From: an uncultured Prevotellaceae bacterium
GTDB taxonomy: Bacteria; Bacteroidota; Bacteroidia; Bacteroidales; Bacteroidaceae
Direction: 5' to 3'
Length of the DNA: 64,000 bases
NCBI GenBank assembly: GCA_902774795.1
Contig: CACYKA010000002.1
Span: forward strand, 47,933-111,932
Part shown: positions 17,268 through 26,834 of the stretch, one piece after another
Layout of the letters: every line of letters begins with the position of its first letter
Position numbering within the stretch: position 1 is the stretch's first letter
Program-made: the position numbers and the translations under genes
The notes under the pieces: model-generated
Databases searched by the model: none
Seen by the model: only the letters and a program-made list of their open reading frames with translations
Told to the model about the DNA's origin: nothing

Positions 17268-17275
17268 CAAAGGTA
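17268..17275 (-). promoter_or_regulatory. Bacteroidales -7 element for the rpoN operon
   Basis: Minus strand TACCTTTG, 26 bases upstream of the proposed TTG start of rpoN. Its position argues against the upstream ATG at 17298. Confidence 0.65.
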
Positions 17276-17454
17276 CGAATAAGTGAGCAAAAAACCAAAT
17301 TTTATTTGAAATTTTTCGAGTGTGAGTACTTTCGACGTAAATTAATGAACAAAAATTAATTGAAAAGGAATATAAAACTATATTAGAACTCATATAAAAT
17401 GTTAAAAATTCGTATATTCTATATAAGAAAGCATATAAATTAGAAGTAATTGTG

Positions 17455-17484
17455 TAATTTTGCATTCGAAATGATATAATTTTG
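17455..17484 (+). promoter_or_regulatory. Twin TAATTTTG elements before the hip locus
   Basis: TAATTTTG occurs twice, at 17455-17462 and 17477-17484. The second copy ends one base before the hipB ATG, so it is either a coincidence or part of an operator, and the first is the likelier promoter. The AT-rich, partly palindromic DNA upstream (17410-17440) could hold HipB operator sites. Confidence 0.45.
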
Positions 17485-17485
17485 T

Positions 17486-17689
17486 ATGGAAAAGACTAAA
17501 TTATCAATGATAGTGAAGGCTTTGCGCAAAGAGAACGGTCTCACGCAAGAGGATTTGGCGATGAAGTCTGGGGTCGGGCTGTGCTTCGTTCGCAATCTGG
17601 AGCAGGGTAAACTTTCGCTGCGAATGGATAAAGTGAACCAGCTTCTTGACTTGTTTAACTATGAACTGACAGCCACGAAACGCTCATGA
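17486..17689 (+). CDS. hipB: HipB-like XRE-family antitoxin/repressor
   Basis: A 67-aa helix-turn-helix protein, LRKENGLTQEDLAMKSGVGL then FVRNLEQGKLSLRMDKVNQLLDLF, the classic HipB XRE fold that binds operator DNA and represses its own operon. It lacks the C-terminal extension of E. coli HipB. Its stop overlaps the next ATG by four bases (ATGA), which is usual in toxin-antitoxin operons. Confidence 0.88.
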   Translation: MEKTKLSMIVKALRKENGLTQEDLAMKSGVGLCFVRNLEQGKLSLRMDKVNQLLDLFNYELTATKRS

Positions 17690-18012
17690 GACAAGCAGAG
17701 ATATATCGTAAGGACATACTGGCCGGCATATTGACTGAAGACGGTGGCGAATACCGTTTCTGTTATGATGGTTCCTATCTAACGCGAGACGATACCTTGC
17801 CCATAAGTTTGACACTGCCTTTACAGGAAGAGGCATTCGTCAGTCCCGTTTTGTTTCCGTTCTTTGACGGTCTGATACCCGAAGGATGGTTGCTTGATGT
17901 AGCCCTCCGCAATACCGACATCAGCATACTTGACCGTATGTCACTCCTGCTGCTATGCTGCAAGGAATGTATAGGTTCCGTCAGTGTAGTACCAATAGAA
18001 AAGAGAGTTTAA
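17686..18012 (+). CDS. hipS: HipS-like protein (separate HipA N-subdomain 1)
   Basis: A 108-aa protein corresponding to the N-terminal subdomain of HipA (AEIYRKDILAGILTEDGGEYRFCYD, then LPLQEEAFVSPVLFPFFDGLIPEGW). In HipBST systems this piece is a separate protein, HipS, that acts as the antitoxin of the kinase HipT. The conserved LFPFFDGLIPEGW segment includes the tryptophan-bearing end that plugs the kinase site in the described system. It is coupled to hipB by ATGA; the kinase gene follows after 36 bases. Confidence 0.85.
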   Translation: MRQAEIYRKDILAGILTEDGGEYRFCYDGSYLTRDDTLPISLTLPLQEEAFVSPVLFPFFDGLIPEGWLLDVALRNTDISILDRMSLLLLCCKECIGSVSVVPIEKRV

Positions 18013-18048
18013 AGGGTACAAGAGTTCAAAAGTTTAAGGTAATTGAAA

Positions 18049-18993
18049 ATGTGTAAGTGTCTGTTTTGCTATAAGCCGTTGGAAGAAGGTCAGAAAGACT
18101 ATCATCCGCAGTGTGTCAGGAAATTCTTCGGAACATGGGAGGCGCCATTACTCGATTATCGTCATGAAGACCTGGATAGTTTGGCCGAACAAATCATTCA
18201 TGCCCAAACGTCTCTGACAGGTGTACAGCCTAAATTGTCATTAAACCTCGATAAACACGAAGGCAGTAGCCGCTTGACGATAGTCGGCCTTTGGGGTGAT
18301 TTCATCTTCAAGCCTCAGACAGAGAGTTATCCGAAACTGCCTGAGAATGAGGACTTAACCATGCACCTTGCTGAAGCTGCGAAAATCAATGTTGTACCAC
18401 ACAGTCTTATTCGTATGGCAGATGGGAAGTTGGGTTATATCACTCGTCGCATAGATCGCACAAAGGGTGGTGAGAAGATAGATATGGAGGACATGTGCCA
18501 GCTGACGTTACATCCAACGGAGTACAAATACAAAGGATCGCACGAGCAAATAGCAAAGATCATCATGCAGTATTGCGATATGCCGAAGCTCGACCTCACC
18601 AACTACATGCAGCTCTTGCTTTTCTGCTTTGTTACGGGCAATAATGACATGCACCTGAAGAACTTTTCTCTCTACCGACCGGCCAATGCCTATCAGCTCA
18701 CTCCCGCCTATGACCTTCTGAATGTAGCTATTGCCAATCCTAAGGACAAGGAGGAACAGGCTCTTTCGCTCTCTGGGCGAAAGTCAAAGCTCCAGTTGAA
18801 TGACTTCCTGAAGGCAGCAGCGACAATGGGGCTGGAGCAGAACGTCGTAATGCGCCTTATTGAGAGCATGCGCAAAGCCCTCCCGAAGTGGAAACAGTTC
18901 ATTCAAGATTCTTTCCTCAGTGAAGAGATGAAGGAAAGATATGAGCAACTCATCATGTCAAGATTAAACAGATTAACTGTAGAGGCAAAATAG
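18049..18993 (+). CDS. hipT: HipT-like serine/threonine kinase toxin
   Basis: A 314-aa HipA-type kinase without the N-subdomain. It starts with a small CxxC segment (MCKCLFCYKPL...HPQC) that could bind zinc. The glycine-rich loop is TSLTGVQPKLSL with S55-L56-T57 at the place of the regulatory Ser-x-Ser of HipT. The catalytic loop GNNDMHLKNFSL has Asp200, and the metal-binding YDLLN has Asp222, so the kinase looks active. Known HipT targets a tRNA synthetase; the target here is unknown. I use ATG 18049, not the in-frame TTG 18043. Confidence 0.87.
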   Translation: MCKCLFCYKPLEEGQKDYHPQCVRKFFGTWEAPLLDYRHEDLDSLAEQIIHAQTSLTGVQPKLSLNLDKHEGSSRLTIVGLWGDFIFKPQTESYPKLPENEDLTMHLAEAAKINVVPHSLIRMADGKLGYITRRIDRTKGGEKIDMEDMCQLTLHPTEYKYKGSHEQIAKIIMQYCDMPKLDLTNYMQLLLFCFVTGNNDMHLKNFSLYRPANAYQLTPAYDLLNVAIANPKDKEEQALSLSGRKSKLQLNDFLKAAATMGLEQNVVMRLIESMRKALPKWKQFIQDSFLSEEMKERYEQLIMSRLNRLTVEAK

Positions 18994-19013
18994 ATCATAA
19001 TGAAATAATAAAT

Positions 19014-20102
19014 ATGAAGAAAACAATTTTATCAATCATCCTTGCCGTAGTTGCCACAGTGACCGCGACGGCGCAGATAAAAGTTGAAGTCAGCGAGACT
19101 GTCGAACTTATGAGCATCCTCGCTCGTACGGCGGGCTATCAAGAGTATAGTATGGATTTGGCCGGACAGTACACGAAGGATACTGAGGCATGGTTCGCCC
19201 CTTACAAGGAGCACGTTGCAGTTGTCTTGGCACAAGACATCCGCGCCAAATATGGCATCGGTCATGAACGAGTGATGAATATGGCCATCCACCTCGGCAT
19301 CGACAACGGAAAAATCGTACTCATTGGTGATAGAGCGGAATTGAACAACGGATGGCAGAATGTTGACCTCGATGACTTCGTGAAACGGCTCAACAAGTTT
19401 TACAAAGACACCCGTTTCCACGAGTTCTTCGAGCAGCACCGCCAGTTCTACGATGACTACACGAAGATGTATGAGGCCAACGTTATGCCAACTTTCCACC
19501 CCGAATGGTACAGCCAATTCCACTACGGCACTGCCCCCACCGACCGCTTCCACGTCATCATCAATTTCACCTGCGGTGGCAACAGCTACGGGCTGTGTAG
19601 CCAACTCTCCGGCCAGCCACGCGACCTGTTTGCCATCATCGGCTACTGGATTGACCCAGCCCTCGGCAGGCCACGCTATGATGCCTCCGTGCTCTTCCAC
19701 GAGGCCAACCACCCGTTCGTCAACCCCCTGCTTGATGATGATAAAAATATCAAACTCATGGAAAAAGTCGGTCCGAAACTCCTCAGCCTCCACCAGTCTT
19801 CGGTCGAAAAGACGAACTACCCCGATTGGCGCATCGTCATCAACGAGAGCCTCGTCCGCGCCGCCGTCGTACTCTACATGCAAGATGCTGGTTACAAGAT
19901 GGAACAGTGCCTGAATGTCTTGGGGCTTGAGATGGTACAGAAAGGATTCCCTTGGATGTTCGACCTCGTCGGAACCCTCCGCTACTACACAGCCCATCGC
20001 GACCAGTACAAAACCCTCAACGACTTCTATCCCGACATCGCTCGCTGTCTCGAACAGTATGTGAATGATTTGGAGAGGAAAACGGGGAAAACCATAAACT
20101 GA
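19014..20102 (+). CDS. DUF4932-like secreted zincin-type protein
   Basis: A 362-aa protein with a signal peptide (MKKTILSIILAVVATVTATAQ). The sequence VLFHEANHPFVNPLL carries an HExxH motif (HEANH), and about 45 residues later NESLVRAAVVLYM supplies a possible third zinc ligand (E). This fits DUF4932, a Bacteroidetes family I take to be gluzincin-like peptidases. Location would be periplasm or outside. It begins 20 bases after hipT, but GC content is visibly higher than in the hip genes, so co-regulation is doubtful. Confidence 0.75.
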   Translation: MKKTILSIILAVVATVTATAQIKVEVSETVELMSILARTAGYQEYSMDLAGQYTKDTEAWFAPYKEHVAVVLAQDIRAKYGIGHERVMNMAIHLGIDNGKIVLIGDRAELNNGWQNVDLDDFVKRLNKFYKDTRFHEFFEQHRQFYDDYTKMYEANVMPTFHPEWYSQFHYGTAPTDRFHVIINFTCGGNSYGLCSQLSGQPRDLFAIIGYWIDPALGRPRYDASVLFHEANHPFVNPLLDDDKNIKLMEKVGPKLLSLHQSSVEKTNYPDWRIVINESLVRAAVVLYMQDAGYKMEQCLNVLGLEMVQKGFPWMFDLVGTLRYYTAHRDQYKTLNDFYPDIARCLEQYVNDLERKTGKTIN

Positions 20103-20137
20103 ACAGACAATAAACGAAAATTAAACAATAAACAAAG

Positions 20138-21103
20138 ATGAAACCTTACGTAATTGGATTAGATTTAGGTGGAACAAATTCCGTTTTTGGGATTGTTGAT
20201 TCACAGGGTGTGATAAAGGCGACGGCAGCCATAAAGACTGGCGGTTTCGCTACGGCAGAAGACTATGTTGCGGCATGTATGCAGGCGCTGCAGCCCATCA
20301 TCGACGAGGTGGGAGGCATCGAAACCATTAATGCTATGGGCATCGGAGCCCCTAACGGCAACTACTATAACGGCACCATAGAGTATGCCCCCAACATTGC
20401 CTGGGCTCATGAAGGTATCGTTCCTCTGGCAGAGATGTTCAGCAAGGCCCTGGGAATTCCTGTAGCACTTACCAACGATGCCAATGCTGCTGCCATAGGC
20501 GAGATGACCTATGGTGTGGCACGCGGCATGAAGAATTTTATCGTTCTCACCCTCGGCACCGGAGTAGGGTCTGGAATAGTGGTAAATGGTCAACTTTTGT
20601 ACGGTTCCAACGGTTTTGCCGGCGAATTGGGACATGTAATAATGCAGCGTGAAAACGGCCGCCTCTGCGGATGCGGACGAAAGGGATGTCTTGAGACCTA
20701 CTGCTCTGCTACTGGTGTGGCACGTACCGCACGTGAGCTGCTGACAACATCCGACCGTCCGTCGCTGTTGCGTGAGATAGAACTGGATAAGATAACCTCC
20801 CTTGACGTGAGCATTGCTGCATCAAAAGGCGATGAAATGGCTCAGGAGATATACCGTTTCACAGGTCGCATGCTGGGTGAGGCATGTGCAGATTTTGCCG
20901 CTTTCTCCGCTCCGGAGGCATTTATTTTCTTCGGTGGAATGACGAAAGCTGGTGACCTCATTATGAATCCTATCAAAGAGAGCTATAAGGAACATGTCTT
21001 CCCTCTCTACCGCAACGCCCAGTTCCTTGTCAGCGGTCTTGACGGCAGCAGTGCCGCTGTCCTCGGTGCCTCCGCAGTAGGGTGGGGACTCTTGGAAAAG
21101 TAG
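20138..21103 (+). CDS. ROK family sugar kinase (probable glucokinase)
   Basis: A 321-aa cytoplasmic kinase. It has the phosphate-1 motif LDLGGTNSVFGIVD, the catalytic region ALTNDANAAAIGE, LTLGTGVGSGIVVNG, and the ROK zinc site GHVIMQRENGRLCGCGRKGCLETYCS with its cysteine cluster. Glucose is the usual substrate of this subgroup, though N-acetylmannosamine or other hexoses are possible. It stands alone, 35 bases after the DUF4932 gene. Confidence 0.9.
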   Translation: MKPYVIGLDLGGTNSVFGIVDSQGVIKATAAIKTGGFATAEDYVAACMQALQPIIDEVGGIETINAMGIGAPNGNYYNGTIEYAPNIAWAHEGIVPLAEMFSKALGIPVALTNDANAAAIGEMTYGVARGMKNFIVLTLGTGVGSGIVVNGQLLYGSNGFAGELGHVIMQRENGRLCGCGRKGCLETYCSATGVARTARELLTTSDRPSLLREIELDKITSLDVSIAASKGDEMAQEIYRFTGRMLGEACADFAAFSAPEAFIFFGGMTKAGDLIMNPIKESYKEHVFPLYRNAQFLVSGLDGSSAAVLGASAVGWGLLEK

Positions 21104-21241
21104 CCTTGATACGTGAAAAAAACATAAAAAATCGCGTGGAATTTGTGTATATTATTAATAATGAGTAAATTTGCACGATTTTATGTATTTTATGGGCATG
21201 TCCCATTTAGATGTATTAGTTAAAACAATAAAGAAATTCAG

Positions 21242-23485
21242 ATGAATGTAATTAGAAAGACGGTCTCTTTACCTGATGGTCGTACCATCACTATTGAGAC
21301 AGGAAAACTGGCAAAGCAGGCTGATGGTAGCTGTACCCTCACCATGGGCAATACCGTGCTTCTTGCCACTGTCTGTGCAGCAAAGGACGCAGTACCTGGC
21401 ACAGATTTCATGCCACTGCAGGTAGAATATCGTGAGCAGTATGCTGCTGCCGGACGTTTCCCTGGTGGTTTTACAAAACGTGAAGGTAAGGCAAATGATG
21501 ATGAAATCCTTACATGTCGCTTGGTGGACCGCGCTCTGCGTCCTCTTTTCCCTAGCGATTTTCATGCAGAAGTATTCGTAAATGTTATTTTGTTCAGTGC
21601 CGACGGTGTGGATCAGCCTGATGCCCTCGCAGGTTTTGCTGCTTCATGTGCTTTGGCATGTTCAGATATTCCTTTCGAGTGTCCTATTTCTGAGGTTCGC
21701 GTGGCACGTATCGGCGGTGAATTCGTAATTAATCCTACGAAGGCACAGATGGCTGATGCCGACATGGACCTGATGGTAGGTGCTACAAAGGATAACATCA
21801 TGATGGTGGAAGGTGAGATGAACGAGGTTCAGGAAGTTGACCTTCTCAATGCCCTGAAGGCTGCTCACGAGGCTATCAAGCCTATGTGTGTAATGCAGGA
21901 GGAGCTGATGAAGGAACTCGGAACTGACGTGAAGCGCGAATACTGTCATGAGGTTAATGATGACGAACTGAAGGAGCAGGTTAAGGCTGAATGCTATCAG
22001 AAGGCTTACGACGTGGTTAAGCAGGCTCTTGAGAAGCAGGCTCGCGCTGAGGCTTTCGAGAAAATCAGCACAGACTTCAAGGAAGCTTATGCTGCCGCTC
22101 ATCCTGACCTTACTGAGGAAGAGCTGGAAGAGAAGAATGCCCTTGTTGACAAGTACTATCATGACGTAGAGCGTGATGCTATGCGTCGCTGCATCCTTGA
22201 CGAGGGTGTACGTCTCGATGGACGTAAGACAACGGATATTCGCCCAATATGGTGTGAGACTTCTCCGCTGCCAATGCCTCACGGAAGTTCTATCTTCACA
22301 CGTGGTGAGACACAGTCTCTGACTACTGTGACACTTGGAACCAAGCTCGACGAGAAGCTCGTTGACGACGTTTTGGAGCGTTCTTATCAGAAGTTCCTTC
22401 TTCACTATAACTTCCCTCCTTTCTGTACTGGCGAGGCTAAGGCACAGAGAGGCGTAGGCCGTCGTGAGATAGGTCACGGACATCTTGCATGGCGTGGTCT
22501 GAAGGGTCAGATTCCTGCTGACTTCCCTTACACAGTACGTGTAGTGAGCCAGATTCTGGAGTCAAACGGTTCTTCTTCTATGGCAACAGTATGTGCAGGA
22601 ACATTGGCACTGATGGATGCCGGCGTACCTATGAAGAAGCCTGTATCAGGTATTGCTATGGGACTTATCAAGAATCCAGGAGAGGACAAGTATGCTGTGC
22701 TGTCAGATATTCTGGGTGATGAGGACCACCTTGGCGATATGGACTTTAAGACCACTGGTACAAAGGACGGTCTGACTGCTACTCAGATGGATATCAAGTG
22801 TGACGGCTTGTCATACGAGATTCTGGAGAAGGCACTTGCACAGGCTAAGGCTGGCCGTGAGCACATCCTCGGATGTATCACAGACACTATCGCTGAGCCA
22901 CGTGCAGAACTCAAGCCACAGGTTCCACGCATCGAGCAGATTGTAATTCCTAAGGAGTTCATCGGTGCTGTGATTGGCCCTGGTGGTAAGATTATCCAGC
23001 AGATGCAGGAGGATACAGGTGCTACCATCACCATTGACGAAGAAGATGGTGTAGGCAAGGTTCAGGTAAGTGCTCCGGACAAGGCTGCCATCGAGGCTGC
23101 TATAGCCAAGATCAAGGCTATTGTGGCAGTACCAGAGGTTGGTGAGGTTTACGAAGGAACAGTACGTTCTATCATGCCTTACGGCTGCTTCGTAGAAATC
23201 CTGCCAGGCAATGACGGTCTGCTCCATATCTCAGAAATAGACTGGAAGCGCCTTGAGACAGTTGAGGAAGCTGGTATTAAGGAGGGCGACAAGATTACTG
23301 TCAAGCTTCTTGATATTGATTCCAAGACTGGTAAGTACAAGCTGTCTCACAAGGTTCTTGTACCAAAACCTGAAGGCTATGTAGAGCCACAGCGTCGTCC
23401 GCGTCCTGAAAGAGGAGAGCGTAAGGAGCGTCGTCCACGTCCTACACGCTTCAACGAAAACGGTTCTGCTGAGGATAAAAACTAA
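21242..23485 (+). CDS. pnp: Polyribonucleotide nucleotidyltransferase (PNPase)
   Basis: Phosphorolytic 3'-5' exoribonuclease of the RNA degradosome. The 747 residues show two RNase PH domains ([16 protein letters not shown] in the first, [23 protein letters not shown] in the second), a KH domain ([24 protein letters not shown]) and an S1 domain ([21 protein letters not shown]). The arginine-rich tail ([19 protein letters not shown]) may help RNA binding. TAAATTTG near 21163 is a possible promoter element. Confidence 0.97.
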   Translation: MNVIRKTVSLPDGRTITIETGKLAKQADGSCTLTMGNTVLLATVCAAKDAVPGTDFMPLQVEYREQYAAAGRFPGGFTKREGKANDDEILTCRLVDRALRPLFPSDFHAEVFVNVILFSADGVDQPDALAGFAASCALACSDIPFECPISEVRVARIGGEFVINPTKAQMADADMDLMVGATKDNIMMVEGEMNEVQEVDLLNALKAAHEAIKPMCVMQEELMKELGTDVKREYCHEVNDDELKEQVKAECYQKAYDVVKQALEKQARAEAFEKISTDFKEAYAAAHPDLTEEELEEKNALVDKYYHDVERDAMRRCILDEGVRLDGRKTTDIRPIWCETSPLPMPHGSSIFTRGETQSLTTVTLGTKLDEKLVDDVLERSYQKFLLHYNFPPFCTGEAKAQRGVGRREIGHGHLAWRGLKGQIPADFPYTVRVVSQILESNGSSSMATVCAGTLALMDAGVPMKKPVSGIAMGLIKNPGEDKYAVLSDILGDEDHLGDMDFKTTGTKDGLTATQMDIKCDGLSYEILEKALAQAKAGREHILGCITDTIAEPRAELKPQVPRIEQIVIPKEFIGAVIGPGGKIIQQMQEDTGATITIDEEDGVGKVQVSAPDKAAIEAAIAKIKAIVAVPEVGEVYEGTVRSIMPYGCFVEILPGNDGLLHISEIDWKRLETVEEAGIKEGDKITVKLLDIDSKTGKYKLSHKVLVPKPEGYVEPQRRPRPERGERKERRPRPTRFNENGSAEDKN

Positions 23486-23512
23486 AAGTAGATTTGATTA
23501 AATTGAAGTGTT

Positions 23513-25042
23513 ATGGCTTCAATGAAAAGTCTTGCTAAGGATACCGCTATTTACGGACTTAGCAGTATAGTCGGAAGATTTCTTAACTACCTGCTCGTGC
23601 CGTTATACACTCACGTGATAACGGCACAGAGCGGGGGTTATGGTATAGTGACCAACCTGTACGCCTATGTGGCGCTGATACTGGTTATTCTTACCTTTGG
23701 TATGGAGACGACATTCTTCCGCTTTGTCAATAAGGATGACGAAAATCCGCATACAGTTTTTTCTACATCCGTAGTATTAGTCTCCACATTGTCAGTATTA
23801 TTCTTCGCTTTTGTCTTTATTTTTATCGAAGGAATCGCTGATTTTCTGGGTTATGTAGGGAGTGAAAACTTTATTCTGATGATGGCGTGTGTGGTATGTC
23901 TTGATGCTTTTCAGGCTATACCGTTCTCGTATCTCAGATATAAGAAGAAAGCAATAAAGTTTGCCTCGCTGAAGATGCTCTTCATCGTGATGAACATAGG
24001 TCTTAACCTGCTTTACTTCGTTGTTCTGGGCAAGACGGACGTCTTTTATGTCTTCTCGCTCAATCTCGTTTGTACAGGTATCATAACCTTCTTCTTTATT
24101 CCGGAGTTTCTGCATGAGCATTTTGCTGCCAGACGGTATGCTCTTGACCATGATGAGAATCTGAAGATATTTGATACAGACCTGCTGAAACGAATGCTGA
24201 AGTATTCATGGCCTATACTTGTATTGGGAATAGCAGGCATTCTTAATCAGACCATCGACAAGATGATATTCCCGTTTATATATTCGCAGAGTCATCCTGT
24301 CATTTACGATGAAACGGGAGAAATTGCCATTTCACCGGCTTCTGTCCAGCTTGGTATCTATGGTGCCTGTGTAAAGATAGCCATGATTATGGCGATGATA
24401 ACCCAGGCTTTCCGCTATGCATACGAACCGATAGTTTTTGCCAAATCAAAGGATGCAGACAAGAAGGAATACTATGCTACGGCAATGAAGTATTTCCTTA
24501 TCTTCACACTCTTCGCTTTCCTCTGTGTGGTAGGCTACATGCCTATTCTGCAGTATATCATAGGTGAAGAATATCGTGAAGGCCTGCGTGTAGTGCCTAT
24601 CGTCATGGTGGCGGAGATCATGATGGGTGTATATTTCAACCTGTCTTTCTGGTATAAGCTCATCGACAAGACCATCTGGGGAGCGTGGTTCTCTCTTGCG
24701 GGCTGTGCTATGCTGATTGCCGTGAATATCATCTTCATTCCGTATTATGGCTATATGGCCTGTGCATGGGGCGGTGTAGCTGGATATGGTACAGCAATGG
24801 TGCTGTCATATTTTGTAGGAAAGAAGAAATACCCTATCGACTATGATATCAAGGGCATGGGAATGTATGTGGTGCTGACACTGATATTATTCAGTATAAT
24901 GACCTGTGTACCTTGGACGAACGGTGTTGTTGAGGTTATAGGCAACACATGCCTTATCATCTTCTACATCTATATTGTAATGAAAAAAGACATACCGCAT
25001 GATACGATTTCTCATTTTATTTCTCGCATCCTTCACCGCTAA
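23513..25042 (+). CDS. Polysaccharide flippase-like MATE/MOP superfamily protein
   Basis: A 509-aa inner-membrane protein with 12-14 helices, beginning MKSLAKDTAIYGLSSIVGRFLNYLLVPLYT, the usual start of Wzx/PST-type lipid-linked oligosaccharide flippases. It probably moves a glycan precursor across the inner membrane. The 3' end overlaps the heparinase-like gene by 44 bases, so both are likely expressed together, but no glycosyltransferases lie nearby to tell which glycan. Confidence 0.87.
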   Translation: MASMKSLAKDTAIYGLSSIVGRFLNYLLVPLYTHVITAQSGGYGIVTNLYAYVALILVILTFGMETTFFRFVNKDDENPHTVFSTSVVLVSTLSVLFFAFVFIFIEGIADFLGYVGSENFILMMACVVCLDAFQAIPFSYLRYKKKAIKFASLKMLFIVMNIGLNLLYFVVLGKTDVFYVFSLNLVCTGIITFFFIPEFLHEHFAARRYALDHDENLKIFDTDLLKRMLKYSWPILVLGIAGILNQTIDKMIFPFIYSQSHPVIYDETGEIAISPASVQLGIYGACVKIAMIMAMITQAFRYAYEPIVFAKSKDADKKEYYATAMKYFLIFTLFAFLCVVGYMPILQYIIGEEYREGLRVVPIVMVAEIMMGVYFNLSFWYKLIDKTIWGAWFSLAGCAMLIAVNIIFIPYYGYMACAWGGVAGYGTAMVLSYFVGKKKYPIDYDIKGMGMYVVLTLILFSIMTCVPWTNGVVEVIGNTCLIIFYIYIVMKKDIPHDTISHFISRILHR

Positions 25043-26801
25043 TATTACGTTGTCTGCTCAGATATTGAACAGACAGTCATACGTGGAGTATGGTGAGAGC
25101 TACCTTTCCCAACCCTGGCAGGCTTTGTCGCGCCAGTCTTTTGCGCGTTTCAAGAAAGACGGCAACAGGGTAGAGTATGAGGGACAGGTATTTGAGCGCA
25201 GACGTCATCTGGCTGCTCTCGCTATGGCAGAAATAGTTGAGGGAAAGGGACGCTTTCTTCAGCAGATAGTTGTGGGTATTGACTCAATGCTTCAGGAGCC
25301 CTGGTGGGGTATTCCTGCCCATTATGATGCGGCAGTTCCGCAATACGGCAAGCAGACCGTTGACCTCTTCAATGCAGAATCAGCAGCATTGCTGGCATGG
25401 ACATGTAGTCGTTTGGAGCGGCCGATTACCAAGATTCGTCCGACATTGCCGGCTAAGGTCAGCAGGGAGATACACCACAGAATGCTCGAACCTGTTTTGG
25501 GCAGCAGTTATTGGTGGAAGTCGGCAGGTATGAACTGGAATCCGTGGATATGTTCCAACTGGCTTGCATGTCTGTATCTTTATGAAAGTGACGAAGACCG
25601 CATGCAGAAGGCTGTAACAGAGATAGAAGGCTGTATGAAGAAGTTTATAGACAGCTATCCTGACGATGGTGGCTGCGACGAGGGAACTGGCTATTGGGAC
25701 AGAGCTGCGGCAAGCTATTTCGAATGCCTGTATCTGCTCGATCTCATCAAGAGCGATGAGATGGCAAACGTCACGATGCTGAACTACAAGAGGGACAAGG
25801 TGGCTCGTATGGGGGCATATATATATAATATGTATATAGGCAACGATTATGTCGTAACCTTTGCAGACGCCCACAGCAACAAGAGTGTGGTACAGCTCAA
25901 TGTGCTCTTTCCTTTTGCAGAGTTTATAGGTGACAAGAAAATGGCAGGATTTGCCGCTTTCATCGCTAAAAAGAGTGATTTCTGGAATAATCCTTCCAAT
26001 CTTTATGCCAACAGCGGTAATTTCCCTACATTGGGAAGGGAGCTGCTTCTGATGCAGTATATCGACAAGTTGCAGACTACTAAGGCTGCTGAGCCAAAGT
26101 CCCAGTCATTCTATCCCAATCTCAATGTGGCTACTTTGCGCAGCAAGGGAGGTTTGTTTGTAGCCTTTAAGGGTGGCAACAATGGTGAAAGTCACAACCA
26201 TAACGATTTGGGTTCTTTTGAGATTTTTGCTGACGGCCAGCCGCTGTTCATCGACTGTGGAGTGGGGGAATATACTTCCAAGACATTCTCAAATGAGCGT
26301 TATGACATTTGGACTATGCAGAGCCAGTATCACAACTGTCCGCAGGTAAACGGCGTAAACCAGAAGGATGGTAAGAAATATGTGGCAGACATGATTATGA
26401 TGGGTCGTCATGCGCATAGTAAGGAGAAGACAAGCAATAACTATCTGGTAAATCTTACTAAGGCATATCCTGAGGAGGCCATGATAGAGGACTATATGCG
26501 CGATGTTGAGCTGAAGGGTGAAGAAGTTAAGATTACTGATGTCTATACCCTGAAGAAATTCTTAGAACCAACAAAGCTCCATTTTATGACCACAGTAAAG
26601 CCTGAGCTGAAGAAGGGCAAGGTCGTTCTTGGCAATCATTCTCTTTCTTATCCAGAGAAGATTCTCACTGCCGATGTGGAAGACTGTTCAACCCTGCTTG
26701 ATGACCATCTTAAAGGTATGTGGGGAGATAGTCTCTATCGTATAGTGTTGACCACCAAGAAGAAGGAAAAGAAACGCGAGATAGAGCTGATAATAAAATA
26801 A
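24999..26801 (+). CDS. Heparinase II/III-like polysaccharide lyase
   Basis: A 600-aa secreted protein with a signal peptide (MIRFLILFLASFTANITLSAQ). Helical toroid-type N-terminal half (WGIPAHYDAAVPQYGKQTVDLF, GMNWNPWICSNWLACLY with probable catalytic Asn) and a beta-sandwich C-terminal half with the heparinase II/III signature GESHNHNDLGSFEIFADGQP. Such lyases cleave uronic-acid polysaccharides by beta-elimination. The uxuA and SDR oxidoreductase genes just downstream, on the other strand, could process released uronates. Its exact substrate (alginate, heparin or other) cannot be set. Confidence 0.87.
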   Translation: MIRFLILFLASFTANITLSAQILNRQSYVEYGESYLSQPWQALSRQSFARFKKDGNRVEYEGQVFERRRHLAALAMAEIVEGKGRFLQQIVVGIDSMLQEPWWGIPAHYDAAVPQYGKQTVDLFNAESAALLAWTCSRLERPITKIRPTLPAKVSREIHHRMLEPVLGSSYWWKSAGMNWNPWICSNWLACLYLYESDEDRMQKAVTEIEGCMKKFIDSYPDDGGCDEGTGYWDRAAASYFECLYLLDLIKSDEMANVTMLNYKRDKVARMGAYIYNMYIGNDYVVTFADAHSNKSVVQLNVLFPFAEFIGDKKMAGFAAFIAKKSDFWNNPSNLYANSGNFPTLGRELLLMQYIDKLQTTKAAEPKSQSFYPNLNVATLRSKGGLFVAFKGGNNGESHNHNDLGSFEIFADGQPLFIDCGVGEYTSKTFSNERYDIWTMQSQYHNCPQVNGVNQKDGKKYVADMIMMGRHAHSKEKTSNNYLVNLTKAYPEEAMIEDYMRDVELKGEEVKITDVYTLKKFLEPTKLHFMTTVKPELKKGKVVLGNHSLSYPEKILTADVEDCSTLLDDHLKGMWGDSLYRIVLTTKKKEKKREIELIIK

Positions 26802-26834
26802 AGAGTGAAGATTTTTCTTCACTCTTTATTTTTT
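26797..26834. terminator. Bidirectional terminator between the lyase gene and uxuA
   Basis: A perfect 14-bp stem AATAAAGAGTGAAG (26797-26810) pairs with CTTCACTCTTTATT (26817-26830), loop of 6, followed by TTTT on the plus strand; A-rich DNA on the left gives a T-run on the other strand. Confidence 0.9.

Noticed and set aside
19032-19997. A 321-aa open frame on the minus strand opposite the DUF4932 gene.
   Set aside because: It is antisense to a well-supported gene with signal peptide and zinc motif. The long opening comes from the higher GC content of that gene, and the peptide has no recognisable features.
21662-22483. A 273-aa minus-strand frame inside pnp.
   Set aside because: Shadow of a highly conserved gene with strong codon bias; low-complexity Leu/Ser composition.
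26797-26834. Considered as a regulatory inverted repeat for uxuA.
   Set aside because: It lies at the 3' ends of two convergent genes with T-runs, so a bidirectional terminator is sufficient.
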